Counted from the first letter of the stretch, positions 1-8,973 are shown. The stretch is 64,000 nt of DNA from Crocosphaera chwakensis CCY0110 (GCF_000169335.1 NZ_AAXW01000021.1:16488-80487); one strand, 5' to 3'. Numbers and translations are program-made. The notes: generated from the sequence alone by a model not told the origin.

Positions 1-1
1 A

Positions 2-118
2 TTACGGGATCTTAAGATTCTTAAATATCGAAATGACGGAAAATTGGCTTATTATTCCCTAAGAGATCAGCGTTTAGCGAGTATTCTTCATCATAGTCTT
101 CAAGAAATTGTTCCCTAG
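2..118 (+). CDS. ArsR/SmtB-family metal sensor repressor, C-terminal fragment
   Basis: The frame enters from the left edge and stops at 116-118, leaving about 38 residues. The segment LKYRNDGKLAYYSL followed by a short amphipathic helix (SILHHSLQEIV) matches the winged-helix wing and C-terminal alpha-5 helix of ArsR/SmtB/ZiaR repressors. In SmtB-type sensors the last helix carries zinc ligands; here two adjacent His (HH) lie in it. It is followed 106 nt later by a CDF transporter, the usual sensor/exporter pairing. The metal sensed is an inference. Confidence 0.7.
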   Translation, partial: LRDLKILKYRNDGKLAYYSLRDQRLASILHHSLQEIVP

Positions 119-157
119 CCCTGATGATTACATAGTTTAACATTTGCTTGATCGTTT

Positions 158-197
158 GAATGTTTTACATTAACATTCTAATATTCATTTGAATGTT
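158..197. promoter_or_regulatory. Candidate ArsR/SmtB-type operator
   Basis: GAATGTT (158-164) and AACATTC (172-178) form an inverted repeat with a 7-nt spacer, and GAATGTT recurs at 191-197. It lies between the ArsR-type regulator and the CDF gene, where SmtB-like operators (imperfect 12-2-12 repeats) normally sit. It differs from the Zur boxes elsewhere in the window. Confidence 0.5.
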
Positions 198-224
198 AGA
201 GTTGTGACTGAGAGGTTAAAGAAA

Positions 225-851
225 ATGGGAGATTGTTGTCAACAGAAGGGGTGCGAGTTAGCACAACTGAGAAAAAGCCAGAGTAAAGTGCTTTGGAGCG
301 TTCTCGTTATCAATGCGGTTATGTTCATCGTAGAATTAGGGGGTGGAATTCGAGCAAATTCTCTCTCTTTGACGGGAGATTCGCTGGATATGTTGGGCGA
401 TGCCTTAGTTTATGCGAGTAGCTTGTATGTTCTTCATCGCAGTCGTCAAGCCCAAGCCCAAGCAGCCTTTCTCAAAGGAAGTATTATGTTCTTATCCGCA
501 GTTATTGTCTTTGCGAGAGCGAGTTACGAACTTTTTACCAGAGTCCCCCCAGAACCAAAATTAATGACTATTGTTGGAATTGCAGCTTTAATTGCTAATT
601 TAATCTGCCTTTGGTTATTAACTAAGCATCGTCGTGATAACCTCAATATGTCTTCTGTTTGGCTTTGTTCTCGTAATGACATTATTGCTAATACCTCGGT
701 TTTAGGCGCATCAGCGTTAGTCGCTTTAACAGGTTCTTTTATTCCTGATTTTCTGGTAGGACTGCTAATTACCTTTGTTTTTGCCCAATCAGCCAGCAAA
801 GTTTTATCCCAATCATGGAGAGCATTACAGGCAGAAAATGTTGAATTTTGA
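225..851 (+). CDS. Cation transporter, CDF family, short form lacking the cytoplasmic domain
   Basis: About 208 residues with five or six hydrophobic segments and no C-terminal cytoplasmic metal-binding domain, so shorter than the usual 300 residues of CDF zinc exporters. The segment SLSLTGDSLDMLGDAL matches the TM2 metal site (DxxxD), while the TM5 site reads CSRND (CxxxD) where zinc-type CDFs have HxxxD or DxxxD. A Cys-rich N-terminus (GDCCQQKGC) precedes TM1. I chose ATG 225 over an upstream TTG at 189 because GAGAGG lies about 10 nt upstream of it. It probably exports a divalent metal under control of the preceding ArsR-type gene; the substrate is not settled. Confidence 0.75.
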   Translation: MGDCCQQKGCELAQLRKSQSKVLWSVLVINAVMFIVELGGGIRANSLSLTGDSLDMLGDALVYASSLYVLHRSRQAQAQAAFLKGSIMFLSAVIVFARASYELFTRVPPEPKLMTIVGIAALIANLICLWLLTKHRRDNLNMSSVWLCSRNDIIANTSVLGASALVALTGSFIPDFLVGLLITFVFAQSASKVLSQSWRALQAENVEF

Positions 852-1052
852 GTTATTATGATAGATGATCATTGTTGAGATTGATTTAGAGTTGTAATGA
901 TTTCAGCGAACGGCTATACAAAGTGAAATATGTTATTGTCTTTATGGAAAATCTATTAGATTATTATTTCCAAGCTGACAATGATAATTATAATTCTTGC
1001 CAAGATTTGATATAATTACCTCTTGTTAAATTTAGATGTCCCCTAAGTAAAA

Positions 1053-1607
1053 ATGTTAACTATTGGAACACAAAAAAGCGATCGCATCACCACAATTACT
1101 AATACAACTTGGGCTGAATATATTAGTTTAAATTTGCCCAGTAAACGAGTTTCATTTCGCAATGGAGTTATTACTATTGTGTCCCCAGGACGTAACCATG
1201 AATTAATTGGTGATTATGTTAGGTTGATTATTTTGGCGTATTGTCGTAAAAACAATATGGCACTGTTTTCTTACAATCAAACGACTCTTAAGGAAGAAGG
1301 AAAAGAAGGGAAAGAACCTGACGTGGCTTACTGTTTTGAGATAGACAAGGATAAGCCAGATTTGGCAGTAGAAATAAATCTAACATCAGGGAGTATCGAC
1401 GATTTAACTAAATATCAATACTTAAAAATTCCTGAAGTTTGGCTATGGGAAAACAATAAAATTAGATTCTTTGTCTATCATGATTCAGGATATTTAGAAT
1501 TAACGATAAGTAAGTTTCTGTCTAAGTTAAACAGCGATCAGGTTACAACAATTGTCAATAGTTGTTTTGGTAAAAGTGTTTTAGAAGTCGAAAAATATTT
1601 CTCTTAA
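1053..1607 (+). CDS. Uma2 family (DUF820) putative PD-(D/E)XK endonuclease
   Basis: 184 residues with the Uma2 layout: RNHELIGDYV helix, then EPDVAYCF, PDLAVEI and the terminal KIPEVWLWENN strand. The acidic positions of PDLAVEIN correspond to the D...ExK core, but N replaces the usual final K. The family is greatly expanded in cyanobacteria and structurally belongs to the restriction-endonuclease fold; its cellular role is unknown. It runs in the same direction as moaB, 23 bp downstream, but no functional link is evident. Confidence 0.8.
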   Translation: MLTIGTQKSDRITTITNTTWAEYISLNLPSKRVSFRNGVITIVSPGRNHELIGDYVRLIILAYCRKNNMALFSYNQTTLKEEGKEGKEPDVAYCFEIDKDKPDLAVEINLTSGSIDDLTKYQYLKIPEVWLWENNKIRFFVYHDSGYLELTISKFLSKLNSDQVTTIVNSCFGKSVLEVEKYFS

Positions 1608-1630
1608 AACTTATTTTAAAAACAACAAAA

Positions 1631-2149
1631 ATGAACCATAATGAATCTTTACTCCCCTTAAAAATTGCCGTGCTAACCGTTTCTGACACAAGAACAGAAG
1701 CAGATGATAAATCGGGAAAAATATTAGTGGATAATTTAACTACCACAGGTCATTTGTTAGTAGAAAAAACTATCGTTCCCGATAACATTTATCAAATTCG
1801 TGCCGTAGTATCTAGATGGGTTGCACATGAATCGGTTCAAGTTATTTTAACCACTGGTGGGACAGGAGTTACGGGACGGGATGGAACGCCAGAAGCTATT
1901 AAACCACTCTTAGACAAAGAAATTGAGGGGTTTGGTGAGATATTTCGCATGATTTCCTATCAAGAAATTAAAACCTCTACCATTCAGTCTCGAAGTTTGG
2001 CTGGCGTAGCTAATGGGACTTATATCTTTTGTTTGCCTGGTTCTAGCGGTGCTTGTCAAACAGCATGGAGTATTATCAAAGAGCAACTGGATTCTCGTAA
2101 TCGTCCTTGTAATTTAGCTCAGTTGATTCCCAGATTGACTGAAAATTAG
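1631..2149 (+). CDS. moaB: Molybdenum cofactor biosynthesis protein MoaB/MogA
   Basis: 172 residues, normal for the MoaB/MogA fold. Diagnostic motifs are [15 protein letters not shown] near the N-terminus (about 15-30), the [16 protein letters not shown] loop (about 76-91) and FCLPGSSGA (about 136-144). The family adenylylates molybdopterin before molybdenum insertion. It stands alone here without other moa genes. Confidence 0.9.
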   Translation: MNHNESLLPLKIAVLTVSDTRTEADDKSGKILVDNLTTTGHLLVEKTIVPDNIYQIRAVVSRWVAHESVQVILTTGGTGVTGRDGTPEAIKPLLDKEIEGFGEIFRMISYQEIKTSTIQSRSLAGVANGTYIFCLPGSSGACQTAWSIIKEQLDSRNRPCNLAQLIPRLTEN

Positions 2150-2236
2150 AGATAAGAAAGTGAGAGCTTGAGGATAGTCGAGATATTTCTTGTTTTTTTA
2201 TTCTCAAATCCCTTTTTGCTCTCATCGTAGACTGTC

Positions 2237-3163
2237 TTAAACAATAACGAATTCTGATTCTGGAGTTGATTCAACCACAGGTTGTTGTCCCCTCAGTACA
2301 GAGTTACCACTGTGCAGATGACGTTGATCAATGGGGGAGGAATTTAACCAATCACTCTCTTTAATTTGTCCACTTTGTCCATAAGCCGTTAGAGCATTTT
2401 GATAGCAAACAGCTTTAATATGGTCTTCGGGAATGCCTTCTTGTTGCATTAATTGGGCAGTTTTTGGGACAGCTAAAGGATCACTTATGCCCCAATCTGC
2501 ACTACTATCGACAATAATGCGATCGCAACCATAATTCCGCACCACCTCAACCATTCTTTTATTACCCATTTTTGTGTGGGGATAAAGGGTAAAAGCTGCC
2601 CAAAATCCTCGATCTAAGACTTCTTTAACGGTTTCCTCGTTGTTATGGTCAACAATCACCATCGATGGTTCTAAACCATGTTCTAGACAGACATCCATAC
2701 TGCGAGATGTGCCAGATTTTTTATCCCGATGGGGAGTATGAATCATCACCGGTAAATCTAATTCTTTGGCTAATTCTAACTGGAGACGAAAGTATTTATC
2801 TTCGGCCGGAGTCATATCGTCATAACCAATTTCTCCAATAGCTACCACTCCTTCTTTACAAGCATAAAGGGGTAATATTTCCATTACGCCTTCTGCTAAT
2901 GCTTCATTGTTGGCTTCTTTGGAGTTTAAACCCATAGTACAGTAGTGTTTGATGCCAAACTGACTAGCGCGAAATCTCTCCCAACCAATTAGAGAACTGA
3001 GATAATCTTTATAAGTCTCAGCACTGGTACGTGGTTGCCCCAACCAAAAAGCCGGCTCAATAACTGCCACGATTCCGGCTTTAGCCATTGCTTGATAGTC
3101 ATCAGTGGTTCTCGAACTCATGTGGATGTGTGGGTCGATAAACATCATGTTGTTTTTTAGCAT
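2237..3163 (-). CDS. TatD-family metal-dependent hydrolase
   Basis: 308 residues of amidohydrolase TIM-barrel type. MFIDPHIHM supplies the HxH metal pair after strand 1, IGEIGYD the Glu of TatD proteins, MIHTPH and IVDHNN further His ligands, and IIVDSSADWG the terminal Asp. A C-terminal tail of about 50 residues follows the barrel. The start could be 3163 or the tandem ATGs 15-18 nt downstream; neither has a strong ribosome site. A Zur-type operator lies 33-57 bp upstream, so it is probably made under zinc starvation. TatD-like proteins also occur in ebo clusters, but no other ebo gene is near. Confidence 0.8.
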   Translation of the reverse strand: MLKNNMMFIDPHIHMSSRTTDDYQAMAKAGIVAVIEPAFWLGQPRTSAETYKDYLSSLIGWERFRASQFGIKHYCTMGLNSKEANNEALAEGVMEILPLYACKEGVVAIGEIGYDDMTPAEDKYFRLQLELAKELDLPVMIHTPHRDKKSGTSRSMDVCLEHGLEPSMVIVDHNNEETVKEVLDRGFWAAFTLYPHTKMGNKRMVEVVRNYGCDRIIVDSSADWGISDPLAVPKTAQLMQQEGIPEDHIKAVCYQNALTAYGQSGQIKESDWLNSSPIDQRHLHSGNSVLRGQQPVVESTPESEFVIV

Positions 3164-3195
3164 TTGTTGATCTGATTATTAACTAGGAAAGTTAA

Positions 3196-3220
3196 AATGA
3201 TAACAATAATCATTATCATT
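3196..3220. promoter_or_regulatory. Zur box (TatD hydrolase / QueD-like divergent region)
   Basis: AATGATAACAATAATCATTATCATT region: TGATAA and TTATCA half-sites flank an AATAATCA core resembling TGATAATNATTATCA. It lies 33 bp before the TatD-like start and 112 bp before the divergent QueD-like start, so it could serve both. Confidence 0.7.
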
Positions 3221-3332
3221 GTACATATTTTGTCAAAAAAGATCCCCAATGGGTTGTATTATGCGGTAATTGCGGAAATAAGGCTCTAAAAGATAAATGA
3301 TGTTGTTTAATATTCTATCTCCATAGTTACAA

Positions 3333-3692
3333 GTGATGAAGCAGTCCCTAATCTTTGATTATCAAATCCGTGCTATCTTACGTCGCAAGCATCATAATCC
3401 TCCAATCTGGACAGAGAACCATTGGCATGATTTTCAAGTTACGTTACATCTTCGGGCCCAACGTAATCCCTCTGATATGTATGGATTAGATATGGTCGAG
3501 ATGGAACAGCGATTACAGGAATGGGGAGAACGTTTACCGATAATTGTCAACGATTGTCCTCTATGTCCTGGAGGAACGACTGAAGAACTCTGTTGCTATT
3601 TTGCTTCTATTCCTTTAGAGAATCATGTGACGTTAATTGGAGTTTCTGTCGCTGAAAATTCAGAACGACTCACTTATCTATCCATTAGCTAG
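3333..3692 (+). CDS. 6-pyruvoyl-tetrahydropterin synthase/QueD-family protein
   Basis: 119 residues, the usual size of a T-fold PTPS/QueD subunit. ENHWHDFQVTL matches the HxH-containing strand (HGHNY in QueD) that binds zinc, KHHNPP near the N-terminus provides another His pair, and GTTEELCCYF...VSVAEN matches the C-terminal PTxENLA...VxET region. The last motif has N where QueD has T, so the product may be a divergent 6-carboxytetrahydropterin synthase homologue. QueD paralogues are known members of Zur regulons, and a Zur-type box lies upstream. Confidence 0.65.
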   Translation: MMKQSLIFDYQIRAILRRKHHNPPIWTENHWHDFQVTLHLRAQRNPSDMYGLDMVEMEQRLQEWGERLPIIVNDCPLCPGGTTEELCCYFASIPLENHVTLIGVSVAENSERLTYLSIS

Positions 3693-3708
3693 GTATATTA
3701 ATACTACC

Positions 3709-4491
3709 CTAATTCCTGCTGGCCAATCCTCCATTTTTAAGGGGAGTCTGAATAGGTACGGACTGGCGATGATTTCCCTTAGATTGACTAGCAGGGGGAA
3801 CGGGGAAACTTTTAGAGGAAGAAACGGGACAGGTAGGATGAAAATTGTACTCCGGCTCTGGAGTTCTTATTTCACTTTGAAGGGCAATAAAATCATGAGA
3901 AACTGCATCATATTCTAGCACTTCACCACTTTCAATATGATAAACCCAACCGTGAAGCGTTAAGTTTCTTTGATGTAAACGAGATCGAATAATGGGGTAG
4001 GTTTGTAAGTTTTCGAGTTGAGTTAAAACATTTTCAGCAACGGTGACTTCTAATAGCTCTTCTCCTTCCAAATTACCATAATTATCTCTCATCACTTGTC
4101 GAGTGGCTTCTGCGTGTTTTAACCAATTAGAAACCAAGGGCATTGTGTCTTCCAAACTACTCAAGTTTAACAATCCTTTCATGGCACCACAATGGGAATG
4201 ACCACAGACAATTACCTGCTTAATATCAAGAGCGGCAATAGCATATTCAATGGCTGCTCCTTCCCCACCGTTAGCTGCTCCAAAAGGAGGAATAATATTA
4301 CCTGCGTTGCGAATAACAAAGAGTTCTCCTACTTCAGCTTGGGTAATTAAGTTAGGATCGACGCGAGAATCAGAACAGGTAATAAACAGGATACGGGGAT
4401 GTTGTCCGTGGGACAATTCTTCAAATAGTTGGCGATGAGAACTAAAGTAACCCGTTTGAAACTGTTGCAGTCCATCAATTAATTTTTTCAT
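3709..4491 (-). CDS. ccaA: Beta-class carbonic anhydrase, CcaA/IcfA type
   Basis: 260 residues. Zinc ligands are visible in CSDSRVD (about residue 39) and GHSHCGA (about 98-101), and the catalytic Asp/Arg pair is in the same CSDSRV motif. The sequence MKKLIDGLQQFQTGYFSSHR and the C-terminal extension of about 60 residues are those of the carboxysomal CcaA of beta-cyanobacteria. It would dehydrate bicarbonate inside the carboxysome. No Zur box is visible upstream; a palindrome invaded by an IS4 element lies 90 bp away. It ends head-to-head with the QueD-like gene, 16 bp apart. Confidence 0.93.
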   Translation of the reverse strand: MKKLIDGLQQFQTGYFSSHRQLFEELSHGQHPRILFITCSDSRVDPNLITQAEVGELFVIRNAGNIIPPFGAANGGEGAAIEYAIAALDIKQVIVCGHSHCGAMKGLLNLSSLEDTMPLVSNWLKHAEATRQVMRDNYGNLEGEELLEVTVAENVLTQLENLQTYPIIRSRLHQRNLTLHGWVYHIESGEVLEYDAVSHDFIALQSEIRTPEPEYNFHPTCPVSSSKSFPVPPASQSKGNHRQSVPIQTPLKNGGLASRN

Positions 4492-4612
4492 GGAAGGAAT
4501 GGGGCGACTAGATTAAAAATTCCATCTACTCTTTATTATCCTTGAAATTTGTGATTTTGTATAGACTTATTCGCCTAAAAGACATCAAGATACTATAACT
4601 ATAGTTATAGTA

Positions 4613-6171
4613 GAATGCCGCTAAGTTATTCTATGATCGCTCCGAACGGAAAAAGCCGAAAATCTCTGCTATACCTGGGTTTGAGACAAGTTTCCCTTAA
4701 CTAGATTTATGGCCATAAGTCCTCACCCAACCCAAGTTTTGATACAACAGTTTACAAGTGGCATCGGACTTCCATTTCAAAAGCTATTAAAAAGTGAAAT
4801 AATTGAAGACATTTTAAAAGAAATGGGAGTAAAATATAAAAGTAGAATTTATAATCCCATTGTGATAATATGGTCGTTTCTTTCTCAAGTCTTAGATCCT
4901 GACCATAGTTGCCAAAATGCTGTCAGCAGAATTATCTCATATTTGGCATCCGAAGGAATAGAAACTCCATCAGAAAACACAAGTGCTTATTGCCAAGCAA
5001 GGAAAAAATTACCGGAAGAATTATTAAAAAAGCTGTTAGAAATTAGTGCTAAAGGTAATGAGGAAAAAGTCGACAAAAAACATTTATGGCATGGTCGTTG
5101 TGTGAAAAGTATTGATGGCTCCACTGTGTCAATGCCTGACTCGTTGAAAAACCAAGAAGCCTACCCACAGCATGGTTCTCAGAAAAAAGGTTGTGGTTTC
5201 CCTTTGGCAAAAATTGGGGTATTATTTAGTTACGCTACTGGGTCAGTTGTGGGGATAGTCATTGATATTTTTAAGACTCATGACATCAAATTAGCTAGAA
5301 AGTTAACTGATTATTTAGACGCAGGTGATATTCTTTTAGGCGATAGGGCTTTTTGTAGTTATATAGACATTTATTCCTGGAAAAAGAAAGGAATAGATAG
5401 TGTTATGAGATTACACCAAGGACGCTTACAAAAAGGGAAGAAAAGACCAAAATATACAGTAAGTCCTCCTTTTAAAAAGAAAAAGAAAACAAGAAAGTGT
5501 CCACATGATCGCTTAATATTGTGGGAAAAGCCAAAGCGTAAACCTAAAGATATATCAAAAGAAGATTTTTATTCTCTCCCCAAAGATTTAGTATTAAGAG
5601 AAGTTCATTGCTACATTTGTATTCCAGGTTTTAGAACCAAAGAAATTATTGTCGTAACAACTTTAATAGATGCAATTGAATATCCATCGAGTGATATTTT
5701 AGACCTTTATGATCAAAGGTGGCAAGCTGAGGTTAACTTGAGAAATATTAAGACAACCTTGGGCATGGATATTTTGACTTGTCAAACTCCAGAAATGGTA
5801 CGAAAAGAAATTTACGTTTATTTATTAGCTTATAATTTCTTAAGGTCAATTATGTACGATGCAGGGGATATTTTTAACCATAAACCTATCCGTCTGTCTT
5901 TACAAGCTACTAGACAACACCTAAATAATTTTAGCACTAAATGGGTTTATAAACCCAGAAAAGGAGTCAAGAAAATCTATAAAACAATGTTGAAAAAGAT
6001 AGCTGATAGTTATGAAAAGAGGAGAGTTGGCAGAGTTGAACCAAGAGTGCGAAAACGCCGTCCGAAAGCCTACCCATTAATGCAAGAACCTCGGTCAGTT
6101 CTTCGGGCTAAAATGAAATTCGCTTGAAATCCGCCTTGGATCAGCGATCGCCGAATAACTTAGCGGCATTC
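4613..6171 (+). mobile_element. IS4-family insertion sequence
   Basis: The element is bounded by 19-bp inverted repeats GAATGCCGCTAAGTTATTC (4613-4631 and, inverted, 6153-6171) and flanked by a 10-bp target duplication AGTTATAGTA (4603-4612 and 6172-6181). IS4 elements typically duplicate 10-13 bp. It carries a single intact transposase and looks recent because ends and target repeats are identical. Confidence 0.88.
4709..6127 (+). CDS. IS4-family DDE transposase
   Basis: 472 residues, intact. The first catalytic Asp is in SIDGSTVSMPD, the second in LLGDRAFCSY, and the Glu region is YDQRWQAEVNLRNIKTTLGM, which has the Y-(2)-R-(3)-E-(6)-K signature spacing of IS4 transposases. The basic C-terminus (RVRKRRPKAYP) is typical. 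It lies within inverted repeats at 4613 and 6171. Confidence 0.92.
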   Translation: MAISPHPTQVLIQQFTSGIGLPFQKLLKSEIIEDILKEMGVKYKSRIYNPIVIIWSFLSQVLDPDHSCQNAVSRIISYLASEGIETPSENTSAYCQARKKLPEELLKKLLEISAKGNEEKVDKKHLWHGRCVKSIDGSTVSMPDSLKNQEAYPQHGSQKKGCGFPLAKIGVLFSYATGSVVGIVIDIFKTHDIKLARKLTDYLDAGDILLGDRAFCSYIDIYSWKKKGIDSVMRLHQGRLQKGKKRPKYTVSPPFKKKKKTRKCPHDRLILWEKPKRKPKDISKEDFYSLPKDLVLREVHCYICIPGFRTKEIIVVTTLIDAIEYPSSDILDLYDQRWQAEVNLRNIKTTLGMDILTCQTPEMVRKEIYVYLLAYNFLRSIMYDAGDIFNHKPIRLSLQATRQHLNNFSTKWVYKPRKGVKKIYKTMLKKIADSYEKRRVGRVEPRVRKRRPKAYPLMQEPRSVLRAKMKFA

Positions 6172-6186
6172 AGTTATAGTATCTTG

Positions 6187-6300
6187 ATGTCTAAATCTAA
6201 AGTTAGTCAGATAGCTAGAAATAAAAAGCTGAGTCGTAAATTTCTCTACGAACAAAAAAAATATTGCTCAAAACAATGGCTACTCTTGGGCGTTTCTTTT
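6187..6300 (+). pseudogene. Helix-turn-helix transposase-like N-terminal fragment
   Basis: ATG 6187, inside the right arm of the palindrome, opens a frame reading KVSQIARNKKLSRKFLYEQK, which looks like an N-terminal HTH of a transposase or integrase. It runs into the convergent PEP-CTERM gene, so only the 5' end survives. Identification is tentative. Confidence 0.3.
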
Positions 6301-7105
6301 TGTCCAAATCCCAAAAAGACTCACTGTGATAATGCCAAATAAAACCCCTGGTTCAGGAACAGATGTAGGTGAACTGGCAAAACCAAAGAAAATGACTCCC
6401 GGATTCGTTCCTACTAATTCCCAAGTACCATCGGTGAGATTATATTGAGCAATTCCTCCCAATCGCTCAGAAGGGGTACCAGGATCATTATCCGAGTCAA
6501 TAAAATTAACATTGCCAAATAACGCATCAAAAGACCCATCTTGATTCGTATCCACCCCAGTCAGTGCCGCAAATCCACTATAGATAGAGCGATCGCCAGA
6601 AGTTACCGTTCCTACCGAACCGATAACGCCCGCCTCTCCCGTATCAGGATTAAAGTGAATTAAGCTATCGGTATCGAGCTCGAGACCGTACAGTTGATTT
6701 TCAACCGAACCAAGGCTAATAAGGAAAGGTTCTGCTGTTCCTAGTGCCGTTCCTCGCGTTTCATCGATCGCATCTCCAACCTCTGTCGTACTTCCTTTAG
6801 GAGTTGCCATCCCCCTGGCTAAATCAAGGGCATAAATTTGCTGTGTGTTGAAGTTGCTATCAAAAGGAATAAGAAATCCACGCTGATCGTCGAGAATGTC
6901 AAAACCGGTGCTAGTGAGTCCATTTGCATTACCAATCGGGGTTAAATTGGCTGTTAGCGGATCGATTTCTACCAATTGTCCTCCGGACGCAAAACCAAGC
7001 AACCGTTGATCCAGCGTTCCGGCAAGGGCTGAAGGAAGACCGGTTGTTTCAGGGGATACCGGGGTAGCGATCCCTGTATTAGAGTCAATGGCATAGATAG
7101 AGTTT
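6280..7105 (-). pseudogene. PEP-CTERM protein, 3' part of a gene split by an IS
   Basis: The frame (minus strand) runs from the IS junction at 7105 to a stop at 6280. It encodes a beta-propeller-like secreted domain (IYAIDSNTGIATPV..., repeated D-x-NxD segments such as GVDTNQDGS) and ends in the sorting signal VPEPGVLFGIITVSLFGIW followed by KRNAQE: PEP motif, hydrophobic helix, basic tail. Such proteins are exported and processed by exosortase. The missing signal peptide is at 8801-8970 beyond the IS. Confidence 0.85.
7094..7105. repeat. Candidate target-site duplication of the IS5-like element (left copy)
   Basis: TAGATAGAGTTT here and TAGATAAAGTTT at 8801-8812 flank the element with one mismatch. 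Fusing the two sides restores one continuous PEP-CTERM reading frame. Confidence 0.6.
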
Positions 7106-8800
7106 GCTTATAAAGGATAGAACAGTTAATCCATCAAGGTTACAGACTAATCTATCTCCCGAAAAGTGCAACAAAAAAGCCGCCAAAGTTGCCCGAAAAG
7201 CTCTAAAATTGGTAAAAGTCCCTTGCACCTGGTTGACTAAAACAAATGTACCGTAAGAAACAGCACTCGCCAATCACCCCAGAAAAATTTGAACTACTAC
7301 CAGGAACAAAGTTATCATTAGAAAATCGTTGGGTGATCATGGCCGAGTTGATACCTTGGGATGAGTTTGAAGAAGAATATGCAAAACAGTTTAAAATAGA
7401 AAAAGGTGCGCCAGCTAAGCCATTTAGGATGGCATTAGGAGCGTTAATAATCAAAGAACAGTTAGGAATAAGCGATAGGGAAACAGTAGAACAAATAAGA
7501 GAAAATCCGTATCTACAATACTTTATAGGATTAGAAGCCTATACATTTGAAGCTCCCTTTGAAGCCTCAATGATGGTGCATTTTAGACAGAGGATAAATG
7601 TAGAAATGGTGAATAAAATTAATGAAGAGATGGTCAAAACGGGAAGAGAGAAGACAGAACAAAAAGAAGAAAAGTCAAGCTCAGACTCTGAAGAAATAGG
7701 AGAGAGGGAAAATAAAGGTAAACTGATATTAGATGCCACCTGCGCCCCTGGTGATATCAAATATCCGACAGATTTAGAAATATTAAATCAAGGAAGAAAA
7801 GCTACAGAACAGATAATAGACAGTCTTTATAAATCCATAAAAAGAAGACTCAAGAAAAAACCAAGAACGTATCGAAATATAGCAAGAATTGAGTATTTAA
7901 GAATAGCGAAAAAGCGTCGTTCTACTAAAAAAGAGGGAAGAGAAGCGATTAGAAAACAACTTAAGTATATTAAAAAGAATCTAGTCAGTATAGAGAAACT
8001 TATCTTAGAGGGGGCTACCCTAGATAGCCTAAATAAAAGACAAAGAAATCTTCTAGAAGTTGTCAAAAAAGTTTATGAACAGCAACAACAGATGTGGGAA
8101 AAAGAAACTCAAAGTGTTTCCCAAAGAATTGTCAGTATAAATCAACCGCATATTCGACCTATCGTGAGAGGAAAAGCAGGGAAACCCACAGAGTTTGGAG
8201 CTAAACTTTCAGTAAGTTATGTAGATAACTATATATTTTTAGATAGAATAAGTTGGGAAAATTTTAATGAATCTGGAGACTTACAAGGACAAGTAGAAAA
8301 GTTTAAACAGACTTATGGTTGCTATCCATCCTCAGTTCATGCAGATAGAATTTATCGAAGTAAAGCTAATAAAGATTGGTGTAAGCAAAGAGGAATTAGA
8401 TTAAGTGGAATCGGACTAGGAAGACCCCCTAAGAATATCAGTCAAGAAGAAAAAAGGCAAACCAAAATAGATGAGGGATTTCGCAATAGAATTGAAGGAA
8501 AGTTTGGACAAGCGAAGAGAAAATTTAGTCTAGATTTGGTTAAAACTAAGCTTAAAGAAACATCAGAAACTGCTATTGCTATTACATTTTTAGTAATCAA
8601 CCTTTCTCAACTTCTTCGGCAGTTATTATTACTTCTTTTGTCATTTTCTGTTACCAGTAAAACACTTGAACTAAACAAGCAAAAAATGATAACAAAAACT
8701 GATTTTTTAAATTCTTTTATAGCAGTTAAAGTTATTAATTTAGAGGCAAATTACTGGCTTTTGGCCGCATAAATTTTTGAGTGACTTTTTCAGCAAAGCC
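7106..8800 (+). mobile_element. IS5/IS1182-like insertion sequence inside a PEP-CTERM gene
   Basis: The element separates the signal-peptide half (8801-8970) from the body (6280-7105) of one PEP-CTERM gene. Ends were set from the flanking near-identical 12-bp repeats; terminal inverted repeats are weak by eye (GCTTATAAAG against GGCTTTGCTG), so the exact boundaries may shift by a few bases. Confidence 0.75.
7246..8772 (+). CDS. DDE transposase, IS5/IS1182-like with DUF772 N-terminus
   Basis: 508 residues. The N-terminal domain (RMALGALIIKEQLGISDRETVEQI...PYLQYFIGL) is the DUF772 domain. LILDATCAPGDIKYPTD contains the first catalytic Asp, PSSVHADRIYRSK the second, and RIEGKFGQAKRKFSLD the Glu region. 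A long Lys/Arg-rich insertion lies between (about 200-290). Intact. It extends with a Leu-rich tail to 8772. Confidence 0.88.
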   Translation: MYRKKQHSPITPEKFELLPGTKLSLENRWVIMAELIPWDEFEEEYAKQFKIEKGAPAKPFRMALGALIIKEQLGISDRETVEQIRENPYLQYFIGLEAYTFEAPFEASMMVHFRQRINVEMVNKINEEMVKTGREKTEQKEEKSSSDSEEIGERENKGKLILDATCAPGDIKYPTDLEILNQGRKATEQIIDSLYKSIKRRLKKKPRTYRNIARIEYLRIAKKRRSTKKEGREAIRKQLKYIKKNLVSIEKLILEGATLDSLNKRQRNLLEVVKKVYEQQQQMWEKETQSVSQRIVSINQPHIRPIVRGKAGKPTEFGAKLSVSYVDNYIFLDRISWENFNESGDLQGQVEKFKQTYGCYPSSVHADRIYRSKANKDWCKQRGIRLSGIGLGRPPKNISQEEKRQTKIDEGFRNRIEGKFGQAKRKFSLDLVKTKLKETSETAIAITFLVINLSQLLRQLLLLLLSFSVTSKTLELNKQKMITKTDFLNSFIAVKVINLEANYWLLAA

Positions 8801-8970
8801 TAGATAAAGTTTTCCCGAATATCATCATGCTCACCAGGTACCGCAGGAATGAAACGCTGTCCTGAAGCATAAATTGTGACAGCTTGAGCTTGACCGACCG
8901 ACAAAAGTAATCCGAACGCCATGAGGACACAATCATTGACTGTCCGTTTGCTAAAAATCTGATTGATCAC
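8801..8970 (-). pseudogene. PEP-CTERM protein, 5' part (signal peptide) of the split gene
   Basis: Starting at GTG 8970 the minus-strand frame encodes a basic N-terminus, a hydrophobic segment (VLMAFGLLLSVGQAQA) with an AQA signal-peptidase site, then about 25 mature residues before the IS. It begins 3 bp after the stop of the next PEP-CTERM gene (8974-9666), so the two formed an operon behind the Zur box at 9691. Confidence 0.75.
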
Positions 8971-8973
8971 TGT

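Larger units (their letters stand above)
4581..6191. repeat. Perfect 42-bp palindrome split by an IS4-family element
   Basis: The arm GACATCAAGATACTATAACT (4581-4600) is repeated in inverted form at 6172-6191. Removing the element (4613-6171) and one 10-bp copy of AGTTATAGTA restores a perfect 42-bp palindrome (20-nt arms around AT). Confidence 0.85.

Noticed and set aside
979..997. Zur-like sequence TGATAATTATAATTC before the Uma2 gene
   Set aside because: Only one half-site matches; the gene has no zinc-related role.
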